Below the pieces are notes generated by a model that made no database searches, was not told the DNA's origin, and was given only the letters and a program-made list of their open reading frames with translations. Positions 41,284-53,620 of a stretch of 64,000 nt of DNA are shown one piece after another. Source of the DNA: Zingiber officinale (lineage: Eukaryota; Streptophyta; Magnoliopsida; Zingiberales; Zingiberaceae); assembly GCF_018446385.1 (NCBI RefSeq), contig NC_056004.1, forward strand, positions 12,490,767 to 12,554,766, given 5' to 3'. Made by a program: the position numbers and the translations under genes. Position 1 is the stretch's first letter; every line of letters begins with the position of its first letter.

Positions 41284-44200
41284 TCATTCACTTCTTTTCT
41301 TCGCCCTTGGAGGACAGATATACTTTTCGTTTTTGTTGGGAGATCTCCTCCCAACATCTTCCACCACATTGTCTCCTTCGTTTGGTGGCCTTCCATGAGG
41401 ATGGAAATTCCATTCCTCAAGTTTATAAATGCTTGTCCTGCTACAAGCATTTAAAAGAGACGAGACATGGTTTGAGATATTAGATAAATCATATTCCAAC
41501 CTTTCCTTACCAATTACCAAAGAAAGCTTATGATTTTTGACATCAATTATAGCTCCAGCTGTAGCAAGGAAAGGTCTTCCTAATATGATAGGAATCCTGG
41601 GGTCCTCTTCCATGTTCAACACGACAAAATCTGTGGGAATAACATTTCCATCCACCTCTACTGGCACATCTTCTATAATACCCAATGGGTACCTACAGGA
41701 ATGATCGGCAAGTTGAAGTGCCATAGTAGTAAGTTTAATGTTTTTGAGACCTAATTTATTACAAATTGAATAGGGAATGAGGCTAACACTTGCCCCCAAA
41801 TCACAAAAAGCTTTTTCAAAAAATTCTTTTCCTATGTTGCAAGGAATATAAAAGCTCCCTGGGTCCTTTAGTTTTGGGGAAGTGTTCTTCTCCAAAATAG
41901 CACTACATTCCTCACTAAGCGCAATTGTCTCAACCTCTCCTCTTCTTCTCTTGTTTGACATGAGATCCTTCAGGAATTTGGTAAATCTAGGCATTTGAAG
42001 AATAACATCAATAAGAGGTACCTCTACACAAATTTCCTTAACTTTTTCTAAAAACTTGCCAAATTCTTCATCTTTCTTGAGCATTGTAAGTCTCTCAGGA
42101 AAAGGGACAGCTTTGCTCTGATGGTTCAGTGGAAGAGTCTCTTCAACCTCAATGGTACTCTTCTCATTAGCTTGAATCTGATTTGGTATAAGAGGAGAGA
42201 GCTCTTCTTCTTTTTGTATCCCTTTTGGAGCAGTCACTTGGGAGTCTCCCAAGGTCCGTCCGCTCCTAAGCTCAATTCTATTGCAATGCTCCATAGGATT
42301 CACATAAGGTTTTCCTAAAAGTTGTCCTGGTGCTCTGGATGATGAGGAAGCTAGTTGGGCAATTTGACTATCCTGGATCTTTTGATGCTTTTCAGAATTA
42401 TCCATTCTCTGAATGAGCTTTGCTAAATCTTGCTTCATTTCATTCCGACTTGAGATAATTTCTTCAAGCATCTTTTCAATATTTGACTTTGGTAAGCCTT
42501 GAGAAGATAGATGTTGAAAATTTTGTTGCCCAGCTTGAAAATTTGGTCTTGCCCCCATAGATGGTCCTTGATCTTGATTATTTCTGTAAGAAAAATTGGG
42601 ATGGCTCTTCCATCCAGGGTTATAAGTATTTGAGTATGGGTTGTTCTACCTTTGATTGTAACTCATGATTGCATCACATTGTTCCAGTTGATTGATTTGT
42701 GCAGTGATAGCTCCCAATGGACATGAGTCATTTGAGTGCTCTGAACTCCCACATACTTCACAAGATGTACTAATAGCATTGACCATATTAGCACTAGTCC
42801 CTATATTCTCAAATTTCTTTGTAAGAGCGTCCAATTTTGCAGACAAAAGAGTGACTGCATCTACATCAAACTTCCCTGATGTTTTAATTGTTGGGTTTAC
42901 AGAAGAATAGCCACCACTTCTTTCATTTGCCCATTGATGATGATTTTGTGCTACATTGTCAATAATTTCTTCAGCTTCATCTAAACTTTTATTCATAAGT
43001 GCCCCTCCAGCAGCTGAATCAAGGGACACTTTGGTATGATAGTTGATACCATTATAAAATGTGCAACACTAACCATCTTTCCAACCCATGATGTGGGCAT
43101 TGTCTGAGCATACTATTATATCTATCCCATGCTTCAAAAAGAGATTCTGAGTCAGTTTGCTTGAAGCTTGCAATTAAATTCCTCGTATGAGCTGTTTTGC
43201 TTGGTGGATAGAATTTATCAAGAAACTGTTGCTCACACTGCTCCCAAGTGGTGATGCTATTAGGGGGCAAAGAATTCAGCCATTGCTTTGTTAGTTAGAG
43301 CCCTAGAGCCAATCATTTGATGATTGTATGGACTCATGTATATCATATTCTTATATATTAATAAAGGCATTTGTTTGGTTATTATACTTAATTGTATTAG
43401 TGTCAGATAGACTAAGTATAATAGCGTCCTTGAGTAGAAGGTTCATACCTATATCAATCGATTAGTTGAATCGATAGTGAGATGATATAGGGAACACTAC
43501 TCTAAATCATTCCTAGTCGAGTATTAACATTCAGGGACAATGTTAATGCAATAAGACTAGCATGTAGGTCAACTCGATGACTTGATCTCACAAGTCATGG
43601 ATATGGAGATATCAAGTTGACACATGGGTATGCATTGGAGAATGTATACTGAATGACCCGCCATGAGAAAGTATCATGGATCGTTATATGAGTGTCATAT
43701 ACTTTCTCATGTGGCTATTAGTATGACTATTAGTCCTTAGACCTGAAGTCACCATGGATCCCTACATAAGGAGTTATGTACTTTGGTTTCATCAAACGTC
43801 ACCCGTAACTGGGTGGACTATAAAGGCGATTACTGGGTATATAACGAATTATGTAGAGGGATGTGAGTGATGTAGATGGGATCTATCCCTCCCATATGAC
43901 GGGAGCGACATCGGTATTCTTGATAGAGTGAGACCACTAAGTGCATGGCCATGCCCAAATGAGTCAACATTAGATGTTGAGCTCATTTGATCGAGTGAGT
44001 CTACTTGGAGTTCAAGATTTAGATTGATTAGAGGATGACACGGTCTATGCCTCACATTGATCAATCTAGATGTCTAGGATAGAAGGACATTTGTCACATA
44101 TTGTGAGGAGTCACAATTAGTAGTCATAAGGTGATGTTGGATCTCAACATTCTTGTAACTTGGGTAGTAATGATGTGTTGCTAGATACCGCTCATTACTT

Positions 44201-45561
44201 ATGCTCCTAAATGGTTTTAGGGCATTGCCAACGTTACAAGAACCTATAGGGTCACACACTTAGGACAATTAGATGGAGATTAGGTTCATATGATGAACCA
44301 AGAGGATTAGATTCATTTGATGAATCATATTGGATTAAGAGTAATCCAAATTGGGCTAATTGAGTTGGACTCTAGTTGATTCATGTATTTAATGAGTCTA
44401 ATTTAGATTATGACTCATTAAATCAACTTAATTTAATGAATTAGATTCATTATATTAAGTTGGCTTGAATCATATGGTTGGATTAGATCAACCATGAGAG
44501 AGATTTGATCAAGTTTGACTTGATTTAAGAGGAAGAGAAAAAGTCATGTTTGACTTGACTTTTTGCCACATCACTAGTGAGTTGGCAAGATGTGGACCAA
44601 TAGGATTGCTCCACATCATCAATGTGTGCCACCTCATGGAGGTTACAAGCCTCCATAGCATTTAATGTGGCCGGCCCACATTAAATGAGGAGGTTACACT
44701 TGTTGCCATGTCATTTAGTGAGGTGGCAAGATGTGGACCAATAGTGTTGATCCACATCATCCTAGAGTGCCACCTCATGGGGGTTACAACTCTTAATGGT
44801 TTCATATTAATTGCAATTAATGCAATTAATTTGGTGGTTTTACCATGGAGAGTGGTCGGCCACTTTGTTGGTGAATGTGAATTTGTTTTTCATTCAAGTG
44901 GGTGTATCTTCTTCCTCCTTCCTCTCAAGCTCTCCCTCTCCCTCTCCTCCTTACTTGGCCGAACCTTACCAAGGTGCTAGCACACCTTTGTGTGAGGTTT
45001 TCTCCATCTAAGTTGTCCGTGTGGATACTTCTAGAGGACCGGCGCTTGACGGTCTTGAGATCCGGCAACACCTTGGAAGAGCGGGATTCGCGTAGGGCGC
45101 GCATCAAGGGTAATAATCTTAACTTTAGTGTAGATCTAAAGTTTTTACAAACTCGTACAAGAAAAAGGTTTTTCGAAAAGTTTTGTTTACGAATCTTTGC
45201 ACGAGATCCATGGCTTTGGGTGACTCGGGGTTTCCGCGACGCGAAAAAGCGGTTTTCGCAGCCCGATGAACCCAACATGCTTTGCCCTATCTCTTAAAGA
45301 AAACCCAAATAATAATAATCTAACTGCTTCTGAAGGAACTCCATTCATTTTCATGGTACCACATATTTCATAAAAGACCTCTAAGTGTTGATTGGGGTCT
45401 TCATGAGGTCCTCCACCAAATTCGTTCTGCTGCACCATAGATATAATTGCGGGTTTGATCTCAAAGTTATTAACTTCCACTGAAGGTCTTGAAATAATAG
45501 ATCGAAAACCTCTTGGATAAGGTGCTGCATAATCCTTGAGTGGTCTATTCGCCATGTTCAA
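41284..45561 (-). pseudogene. Gag-protease of E, split by a solo LTR
   Basis: The reading starts at 45561 with NMANRPLKDYAAP and runs through the retrotransposon gag domain (GGPHEDPNQHLEVFYEI). It is cut at 45278 by a solo LTR and resumes at 43288 (QWLNSLPPNSITTW, LDKFYPP). A frameshift near 43050 moves it to 43029-41284, which has one TAG at 42648-42646. That part holds a CCHC knuckle (CEVCGSSEHSNDSC), a lysine-rich linker and an aspartic protease with CDLGASVSLIP and ILGRPFL. The frame ends RAKKRSE and stops; there is no continuation into reverse transcriptase. This matches Athila gag-protease. The nucleic-acid binding and virus-like particle role is known for the family. Confidence 0.88.
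43289..45277 (+). repeat. Copia solo LTR (G) inserted in gag of E
   Basis: 1989 bp from TGTTAGTTAG to CCCAACA with perfect 5 bp duplications TGCTT on both sides (43284-43288 and 45278-45282). It is related in reverse orientation to the F LTR at 59618-61436, so both come from the same copia family. No internal region remains. Confidence 0.93.
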
Positions 45562-45905
45562 ATGTTCTTGTTCTTCAATTTGCCTTTGCAGAATTCTTTT
45601 TTATGGAAAGTTCTGTCAATCTCAGGGTCAAAAGGAAAGAATTCCCCTGCAAAGTTAGATCTTCGCATACATAAGAACAAGATAGCAAATGACAATTCAA
45701 CAGAAAAAGAAAAATAAAAGAATCAAAAATGCAGAATCGAATTTGTACAAAAAGAATTAACAAGAAGTAAAAGTTATACAAGGAAGTAAAAACAGAAATC
45801 TAATGATTAGTTACAACTATGCAATATGAAAGGAAAACAAATGTTATGTTTAGTCTAACTCAATTGATAATTCCTAATGTTATAGCGCAGTCCCCGGCAA
45901 CAACT
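45562..45905 (-). other. 5' leader and damaged PBS of E
   Basis: Between the 5' LTR and gag. The PBS next to the LTR reads TTGTTGCCGGGGACTG and lacks the GGCACC part present at 36371-36390, so about 10 bp of the primer site was lost. No other gene is seen. Confidence 0.7.
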
Positions 45906-47520
45906 TGTTACGCTCCGCAAGTGTACGGAAATGTTGCAAGTAATATAAAAGATTATCGTATCCACAGGGACTGGAATAAGCACTAGAAATGTCTCAATGC
46001 GAATTAGCTAAACGACTATCCAATTATTTCAAATGCAAAGTGAAGGTAAACAAATCTAATATTAAGGATCAACAAACAAGAGTTTAGTGTTTTGGGTTAT
46101 GATAAAGGGAGATTCTAGGAGTTTCGGTTTCTTTGTATGATTTCTTGAATGTAAATGGTTCACCAATTCTTATCCCTCAATTGCCAAACACTTGTACAAA
46201 GTTGCCGGTTCTCTCTTGCAATAGATAACCGGCTAAGGACTGAGAAATGTATCTAAATATGATCAATTAGACGTGAACCTATGTTGTCCTTACACAGAAG
46301 CGCACCTATTACTATGCCTTCCTTGGATATCAACATAGAAGCCCACAACTTATTAATCTATCAAGATACAAGAAACTAATCACAAGATCCATCCTACTCT
46401 CTTGAATATTCCTATTTCCTCTTCAAGATTATCTCTCAAACGTCCTTACACGGGCTTGCACCTGTCACGTGGATCCCTCGGATGATCGAGTGAGAGTTTA
46501 TCTTTACAAAGTCCACAAGAAATCCAAACAATCAATCAAGAATGAGAATTAAGCACAAATCAACATTAATCATTCAAGATCTAATTGATACAAGCAAGAC
46601 AATGTCATTGAAACAAGAAAATGGCAAATCCATAAGAGATTGCATCAATCCATCATACAAATACTCCCTTAATCCTAGAATACAAGATCTACTCCATGAA
46701 TCGAGGAAGAATACCCGAAGAAATAAAGATTACAAGCATTTCTTAAATCCCCAATCCAAGAAACCAAGAAAAGGGGGAAAGAGAAAACTTATCTACGAAA
46801 AAGCCTCGTCTTCGGATCCAATCCTCGCTCCGGAGTCGAAATAGTCAAGAACTCCCCTCGAATCGCCCAGAAATCCTCCCAAGAATGGGAGGATACCACC
46901 AAATCTTGCCTTCTCCCAAAGTGGGAGAGATCCCCTTTCAATTCATGAAGGAGGGTTTAAATAGAGGAGGAAATCGGGCGCCACACGGCCCCATGACACG
47001 GTCGTATGAGATTCACATGACCATGTCCAATTCCTTCTCTGCCAAAGCTGCTTGGCCGTGTGACTCACACGGCCAGGACCCTTCTGTTCTCTGGAAATGC
47101 TACACGGCCGTGTGGTGCACACGGCCGCCACCTGCTTGGCCTCTGGAAACCTCACACGGCCGTGTAGATCTACACGGCCATGTAAGGCATCTGCTCTAAT
47201 TTCTTCAAATCAAGACACGACCGTATGAGATTCACATGGCCATGTCCTCTTCCCTTCCTGTTAAAACTACACGGCCGTGTGTGGTACACAGCCTGATGCT
47301 CTCTCCCTTCAATTCCTTCCAAGCTTGCCCGAGGACGCATAGTCTTCACCAATTTCGACTCCTGTGTACAGAAAATGCAAAAAAAGCAGATCTCCGAACC
47401 AAAAGAGTAAATATGCTAAAAGGAAAGCTGGAAGTATAAAAATGCATAGATCAAGCATGCACAAAGTATGTAAATGTGTGTAAAAATATGCATAAAAGAG
47501 TATATAATCTACGCACATCA
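45906..47520 (-). repeat. 5' LTR of E
   Basis: A 1615 bp LTR. It repeats the hairpin array (46982-47296) with one unit fewer than the other LTR. Its outer edge at 47520 abuts the truncated pol of F. Confidence 0.9.
46982..47296. repeat. GGCCGTGT/ACACGGCC hairpin array in E 5' LTR
   Basis: Five to six inverted repeats matching those at 37472-37842. Several arms have C to T or G to A changes that weaken pairing (ACATGACC, GACCGTAT). A unit present in the other LTR is deleted. Confidence 0.85.
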
Positions 47521-50500
47521 ATGCTCTAAGCCCAAATGACCTAGTGTGACCATCATGCTTCCTTTGTGCCAAAGCCTTGGTCAAGGGATCTGCAATGTTA
47601 GCCTCTGTAGGTACTCTGCAAATCTTCACATCTCCTCTCTCGATGATCTCTCGAATGAGATGAAAGCGTCGTAGTATGTGTTTGGTTCGTAGGTGTGAGC
47701 GAGGTTCCTTCGCCTGTGCTATAGCTCCATTGTTGTCACAATAGAGCTCAATAGGGTCAGCAATGCTAGGAACCACCCCAAGTTCAGTGATGAACTTGCG
47801 AATCCAAACTGCCTCCTATGCTACCTCTGATGCAGCAATATAATCGGCCTCTGTCGTAGAATCAGTTACTATGTCCTGCTTCGAACTCTTCCAGCTCACA
47901 GCACCACCATTAATGCAAAACACGCACCCCGACTGCGATCTATAGTCATCCTGGTCGGTCTGGAAGCTAGCATCACTGTAACCCTTTACAGCTAGCTCAT
48001 CATTGCCTCTATATATCAAGAAATATTCTTTAGTCCTTCTTAAGTACTTAAGAATATTCTTGACCGCTATCCAGTGACTTTCACCTGGATCTGACTGGTA
48101 TCTGCTCGTCATGCTCAAAGCATACGAGACATCAGGTCGAGTACATAGCATGGCGTACATGATCGATCCTATGGTTGAGGCATAAGGGATCTGATCCATG
48201 CGATCTCTCTCCTCTCTAGAAGAGGAACCTTGAGTCTTCGAAAGACTCACGCCATGTGACATCGGCAGAAATCCCTTCTTGGAGTTCTGCATGGCAAACC
48301 GAAGGAGTACCTTGTCAATGTATGTACTCTAACTTAGGCCAAGCAATCTCTTAGATATATCTCTATATATTTGTATCCCTAAAATGCGGGATGCCTCACC
48401 TAAGTCCTTCATTGAGAAACATGTCCCTAGCCAAGTCTTGACAGACTGAAGTAAAGGGATGTCTTTCCCAATGAGTAGTATGTCATCCACATACAATATA
48501 AGGAAGACAACTATGCCCCCTACAACCTTCTTGTAGACACAAGGTTCATCTTCTTTCTTGATGAAACTAAACTGTTTGATTGCATCATCAAATCGAAGAT
48601 TCCAGCTCCGAGAAGCTTGCTTTAGTCCATAAATGGACCTATGCAGCTTGCATACTCTGCTAGTATGCTTTGGATCTACAAAACCCTCAGGTTGTGTCAT
48701 GTACACATCCTCGAGTAGGTTTCCATTCAGAAACGCGGTTTTGACATCCATCTGCCAGATCTCGTAATCGTGGTAAGCTGCAATAGCAAGCATGATCCGA
48801 ATTGACTTAAACATCGCTACTGGAAAAAAGGTTTCATCATAGTCAATACCATGAATCTGCTTGAAACCTTTAGCTACCAAGCGACCCTTATAAATAAGTC
48901 TAGCCATGTCAGTCTTTCTCTTAAAGACCCACTTACACCCAATGGGTTTTACCCCTTCAGGTGGATCAACCAAAGTCCATACTTGGTTGATGTACATGGA
49001 ATCAATTTCGGATCTCATAGCTTCTAGCCATTTCTCGAAATCTGGTCTCATCACAGCTTCTTGATAGGTGGCAGGCTCATCCTCTATGAGCACAACGTCA
49101 TCATGGTCAGACAAGAGAAATGAGTATCTCTCAGGATGACGACGTACCCTATCAGACCTGCGAAGAGGTATGTCTACTTGAACTGGTTGTTGTTCCTCAA
49201 CTCTTTGTGGAACAACATCATCCACAACACTTTGTGGTTCCAGTTCAACTTCCATCGAGGCTTCAGTGCTAGGATCCGCATGTTGAACTTCTTCAAGATC
49301 GAATGTACTCCCACTAGTCTTTCTAGAAACAAAGTCCCTTTCTAGAAAGACTCCAGTATTTACCACAACTATCTTGTGCTGACTGGGAATGTAGAAGTAA
49401 TATCTCTTAGTTTCCTTGGGATATCCTATAAAGTAGCACATGTCGGATTTGGGTCCTAATTTATCTGAGACTTGACGTCTAACATAGGCCTCACATCCCC
49501 AAATCCTCATGAAAGACACTTGGGCATCTCTCCCAGTCCATATCCTGTATGGTGTCTTTATCACGGCCTTGGATGGAACTCGGTTGAGAATTAAAGCTGC
49601 CGTGTCTAGAGCATATCCCCATAGATATGTCGGAAGATCTGTGTGACTCATCATAGATCGTACCATATCTAATAAGGTACGATTCCTCCTTTCGGATACA
49701 CCATTCCACTGTGGTGTTCCAAGAGGAGTGAGTTGGGATAGAATCCCACACTCAGCTAGGTAGTCACGAAACTCATGGCTAAGGTATTCTCCACCTCGAT
49801 CTGATCGAAGTATCTTAATACTCTTGCCAAGCTGGTTCTGTACTTCATTCTTGAATTCTTTGAATTTTTCAAAGGATTCAGATTTATGTGTCATCAAGTA
49901 CACATAACCATATCTACTGAAGTCATCAGTAAATGTGATGAAGTACCTATAACCGCCTCTAGCAGCGACATTGAAAGGGCCACATACATCACTATGTATG
50001 AGTCCTAACAAATCAGTCGCTCTCTCGCTGTGCCCACTAAAGGGAGTCTTGGTCATCTTGCCTCGTAGGCATGACTCGCATATCTCATATGATTCAAAAT
50101 CAAATGAGTCGAGCAAACCATCCTTATGGAGCTGGGATAAGCGCTTGTCATTTATATGACCTAAGCGATAGTGCCAGAGGTAGGTTTGGTTCATGTCATT
50201 TGACTTGAACCTCTTGGTATTTATGTTATAGATAGGGCTCTCAAGGTCTAGAATATAGAGTCCGTTTATCAAAGGTGCACTACAATAGAACATATCGTTT
50301 AAAAAGACGGAACAACATTTGTTCTTTATTGTAAACGAGAAACCTTTCTTATCCAAACAAGAAACTGATATAATGTTCTTAGTTAATGCAGGCACATAAC
50401 AACAATCTACTAACTCTAGTACCCCAGAGGGCAGAGATAGAAAATAAGTCCCTACAGCAATAGCAGCAACCCGTGCTCCATTGCCTACTCGTAGGTCCAC

Positions 50501-51457
50501 CTCGCCCTTTGTCAATGCCCTGCTATTTCTCAGCGCCTGCACATCAGTACAAATGTGAGAAGCACATCCAGTATCTAATACCCATGATGTAGAAATAGAT
50601 AGATTGACTTCTATAACATATATACCTGAAGTGGAAGTCTCACTTCGCTTCTTCTTAAGATCCTCCAAGTATACTTTGCAGTTCCTCTTCCAGTGCCAGG
50701 TCTGACCGCAGTAGAAGCAGGTAGCATCCTTGGCGACCCCTCCTTTAGGCTTCAGTGCCTTGCCTTTGCCCTTGGCTTGGGACTTTCCCTTGCCTTTGGG
50801 CTTGCCCTTGCCCTTGTGTTTCTGAACCATCAGAACAGTGTTGGGCTTAACCTTCTTAAGGTTTAGCTCAGCAGTTCTTAACATGTTAAGCAGCTCGGGT
50901 AGTGGCTTGTCAATCTCGTTCATGTTGTAGTTTAGAACGAACTGACTGTAGCTATCCGGCAAGGATTGCAAGATTAGGTCAGTGGCCAGCTTTTGGCCTA
51001 GTGGGAACCCCAACCTTTGTAGGTTCTCTATGTACCCAATCATTTTGAGTACATATGGGCCTACAGGAGCCCCGTCTGACATCTTGCACTGAAACAATGC
51101 CCTTGAGATCTCAAATCTCTCATGCCTCGCTTGACATTGATACAATTGACGAAGATGTTCAACCATATCGTAAGCGCCCATCAACTCATGTTGCTTCTGA
51201 AGCTCAGAGTTCATGGTCGCGAGCATTAGACAAGACACATCTAATGCATCATCTTGATGCTTCTTGAAAGCATCTCGGTCAGCTCGCGGGGCATTGGCAG
51301 GAGGAGCCTCCGGAATGGGCTGCGCCAGAATATACAGTTTACATTCTTGGGTGAGAACTATTCTCAGGTTCCTGTACCAGTCCAGGAAGTTTGCTCCGTT
51401 GAGCTTGTCCTTCTCAAGGATAGATCGCAGGGAGAAGGTGTTCATATTCGACGTCAT
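47521..51457 (-). pseudogene. Copia gag-pol polyprotein of F, two nonsense codons
   Basis: One frame of about 1310 codons, broken only by TAG at 48331-48329 and TAG at 47818-47816, then cut by E. Gag is residues 1-240, with a CCHC knuckle (CFYCGQTWHWKRNC) near 246. Protease has WVLDTGCASHIC near 290. Integrase follows: WHYRLGHIN zinc region, DDFSRYGYVYL core, SDRGGEYLS and PQWNGVSERRN. Reverse transcriptase has WQMDVKTAFLNG, YGLKQASRSW and the catalytic YVDD. RNase H has SDASFQTDQDDYRS, TTEADYIA and YCDNNGAIA. The domain order (integrase before RT) is Ty1/copia, close to TNT1-94/Tork-like proteins. The first stop replaces the glutamine of the usual GLSQ. The ATG at 51457 follows a stop-rich leader. 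Confidence 0.93.
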
Positions 51458-51929
51458 GGTAATCTACAACAGAAATAAATGCAGAAATAAATATCATATT
51501 CTTTAAATCATTTAATTAGGCCTTTAACTAAATGATGCTCTCACTCAATTTTATAGTTCATGTGGGACAAGATACACATCATACTAACCCTTGAGTTAGC
51601 TTTGGCTAATACGCCCAAGAATTAGTATGATCGGTAGGTAATGATTACCAATTACATCTCTATGCAACTCTTGTTTATATGATCAAGATTCGCATTGATA
51701 TTAAAACTTGAGTTAGCTTTGGCTAATACGCCCGAGAATTAATATAAACGTGATTTTGTCCTACCTTTCCAACCGTTGGAAGAATGCCTATAGTTATACT
51801 CGATTCAACCGAGTAAACTAGGAATACTCAATCTAATTGAGTTTGTACTCACCCATGCGTTGATAGGCGGGACCAAGATTGTCCCTCCGTACCCTACCAA
51901 GATAATATGTGTTGCTCTGCTTTGGCAGA
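51458..51929 (-). other. Leader of F next to gag
   Basis: No coding potential. A block around CTTGAGTTAGCTTTGGCTAA followed by TACGCCC occurs twice (51592-51640 and 51707-51755). The target duplication GCAGA of the next solo LTR ends this stretch. Confidence 0.65.
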
Positions 51930-52024
51930 TGTAACACCCACGAACTTCTTAAGCTAAGTATGTGAAGATTTTCTCTTAATAATAAAAGAAGATAAGATGG
52001 AAAATATATATATATATATATAAA

Positions 52025-52100
52025 GTATTGGTCAAGGATTGAACCTTGAACCTTCTTAAGCTAAGGATTATGGAATTTCCACTAGACCATCATGAGTTAT
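52025..52100 (-). other. Antisense tRNA-like module in the outer solo LTR
   Basis: On the minus strand an A box (TGGTCTAGTGG) starts at 52089 and a B box (GGTTCAATCC) starts at 52045, exactly 44 nt apart. The T-arm CAAGG with CCTTG pairs perfectly. Sequence differs from the B/D modules, so it derives from another tRNA. Confidence 0.65.
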
Positions 52101-53205
52101 TGTTAAATAGAGAATGGATATTATAGATAAAGATAAAACCATGATTAAGAGAAGAAAGCAAGAAAACATCAAGTAGCTTTCTTCCTCCTTCTCTTGATTA
52201 AGAAGAAAACAAGAAAAAGACAAATTTTCTTCTTCTCCTTCCTTTTCATTTTCGTGGATGACAAGATGAGGGAATTGGAGAGGAAGTAAGGGGATGAATG
52301 AAGACATTTCTTCATCATTAAGAGAATAAAAGATGAGTTAAGAAGAGGGGAAAGCAAAGCCTCTTTTTGCTTCTTACTTCCACCTAGCATAAGAGGGAAA
52401 ATCCAGAAGGGACTTCATTTTTCTTCCCTTTCCTCACCCTTGCCGTGACCTAGAGCATCCTCTCTTCTTTCCCCAAAAATCCAACTAAGGTTTTCTACCT
52501 AAGAAAACCAAACCACAAGAAGGAACCCTCAAGATCTACCTCTCACAAGCAAGAGAAACAAAAAGGAGCACTAGGAGGAGAAGCTCTCTTCTTTCTTTTC
52601 ACAAAGGGTACCTTCTCTTAGGAAAAGACCAAGCAAAAGGAGGTGAGTATCCCCTCACCTGTGGTACAAGTTGTTATATGAATTGTTGGTTCGAGTTTAG
52701 ATGAATTTACAACCTAGAGTTTCCTTTAGAAATTTCGGTTATGATACTTGTAAAGTTTATGGAAGCTTAAAACCAAAAACCAATACGTTTAAGTTTTTCC
52801 TCATGATATGCTATGAATAGGGCCTTGATATTTCATGCTTGTATAAGGCTTGGAGTAGGTAATACCCTACCTTAGGGTTCGGCCATGAAGAGGCTTAAAA
52901 CCTAGGGAAGCTCTGTAACACCCCTAGAAAGCCTAGATAAAGTAAGGGCAATGAGAGTACGAATGTAATGAAAAGAAGGTGTAGATAGTCTACGTTGAAT
53001 GTTACGATGGGAAGGATTTAGATGATTAAAACTTTATGAAGGAAAATAAAGTTGAGAATATAAATCATCTATGCATGATTTATAATGTATGGAATTAATG
53101 TAGACAAAAGGAAGAAATATGAGATAATATATACATGTATGAAATATCTATGCATAATGCATAATATGGTAATATATGAATTATTATGTACAAAAGAAAA
53201 TAAAA

Positions 53206-53440
53206 TGTTAGAAGAGAGATTGAACCTTGGATCTCTTGTAAGGAACATGTATAGGATATCAAAGGGGATAGGAGAATTATTGATAAGGAGAGAAAGGACG
53301 AAGTAGTTAAGAATAAGAAAGGATTCTTTTTACTTAAAAGGAAAAGGAAGTAAAAAGAAGTAAAAATATACATAACCAAGTTTTGATCCTTGGTTCTCTT
53401 GTGGATGCATGCATGTGTTAACCAAGTGTGATAGGAGAGG
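53206..53440 (-). other. Two degenerate antisense tRNA-like modules in the inner solo LTR
   Basis: First: B-box GGTTCAATCT starts at 53226 and an A-like TATCCCCTTTGA at 53270. Second: B-like GGATCAAAAC at 53389 and A-like TATCACACTTGG at 53433. Both pairs are 44 nt apart. The A boxes fit the consensus poorly, so the call rests on spacing and position in U3. Confidence 0.45.
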
Positions 53441-53610
53441 ATATTGTAAGAGGAGAGATGGGAATTATAATTAAAGGAAAGAAAGGAGAGAAATTAAGAG
53501 AAAGAAAAGAGAGAAACTCAAAAAGCATTTCTCTAGCATATTCTTTCTCATTAAGAGGAGAAGTAAATGAGGAGGATGAATCAAGTCAAGTTTTCCTCCC
53601 CTCATTTTAG

Positions 53611-53620
53611 TATAAATAGG
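53611..53620 (+). promoter_or_regulatory. TATA box of the inner solo LTR
   Basis: TATAAATAGG, followed about 240 bp later by the conserved splice-donor-like site. This would place the transcript start near 53645. Confidence 0.65.

Larger units (their letters stand above)
36350..47520 (-). mobile_element. Element E: Athila-type element without pol
   Basis: Two LTRs of about 1.6 kb (36396-38064 and 45906-47520) start TGATGTGCG and end GTAACA on the minus strand. The PBS type (TGGCACCGTTGCCGGGGA) and the PPT (GTTTAAGTCTGGGGGTG) are those of Athila elements. Between them are gag with protease and an ATHILA ORF-1-like gene. No reverse transcriptase, RNase H or integrase is present. The low-coordinate LTR is also followed by PBS-like sequence (36350-36395), where flanking DNA would be expected. 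Confidence 0.85.

Noticed and set aside
44902..45297. Open frames on both strands near 44900-45300
   Set aside because: They span the end of solo LTR G and its junction with gag of E. Only the minus-strand gag portion after the target duplication is real.
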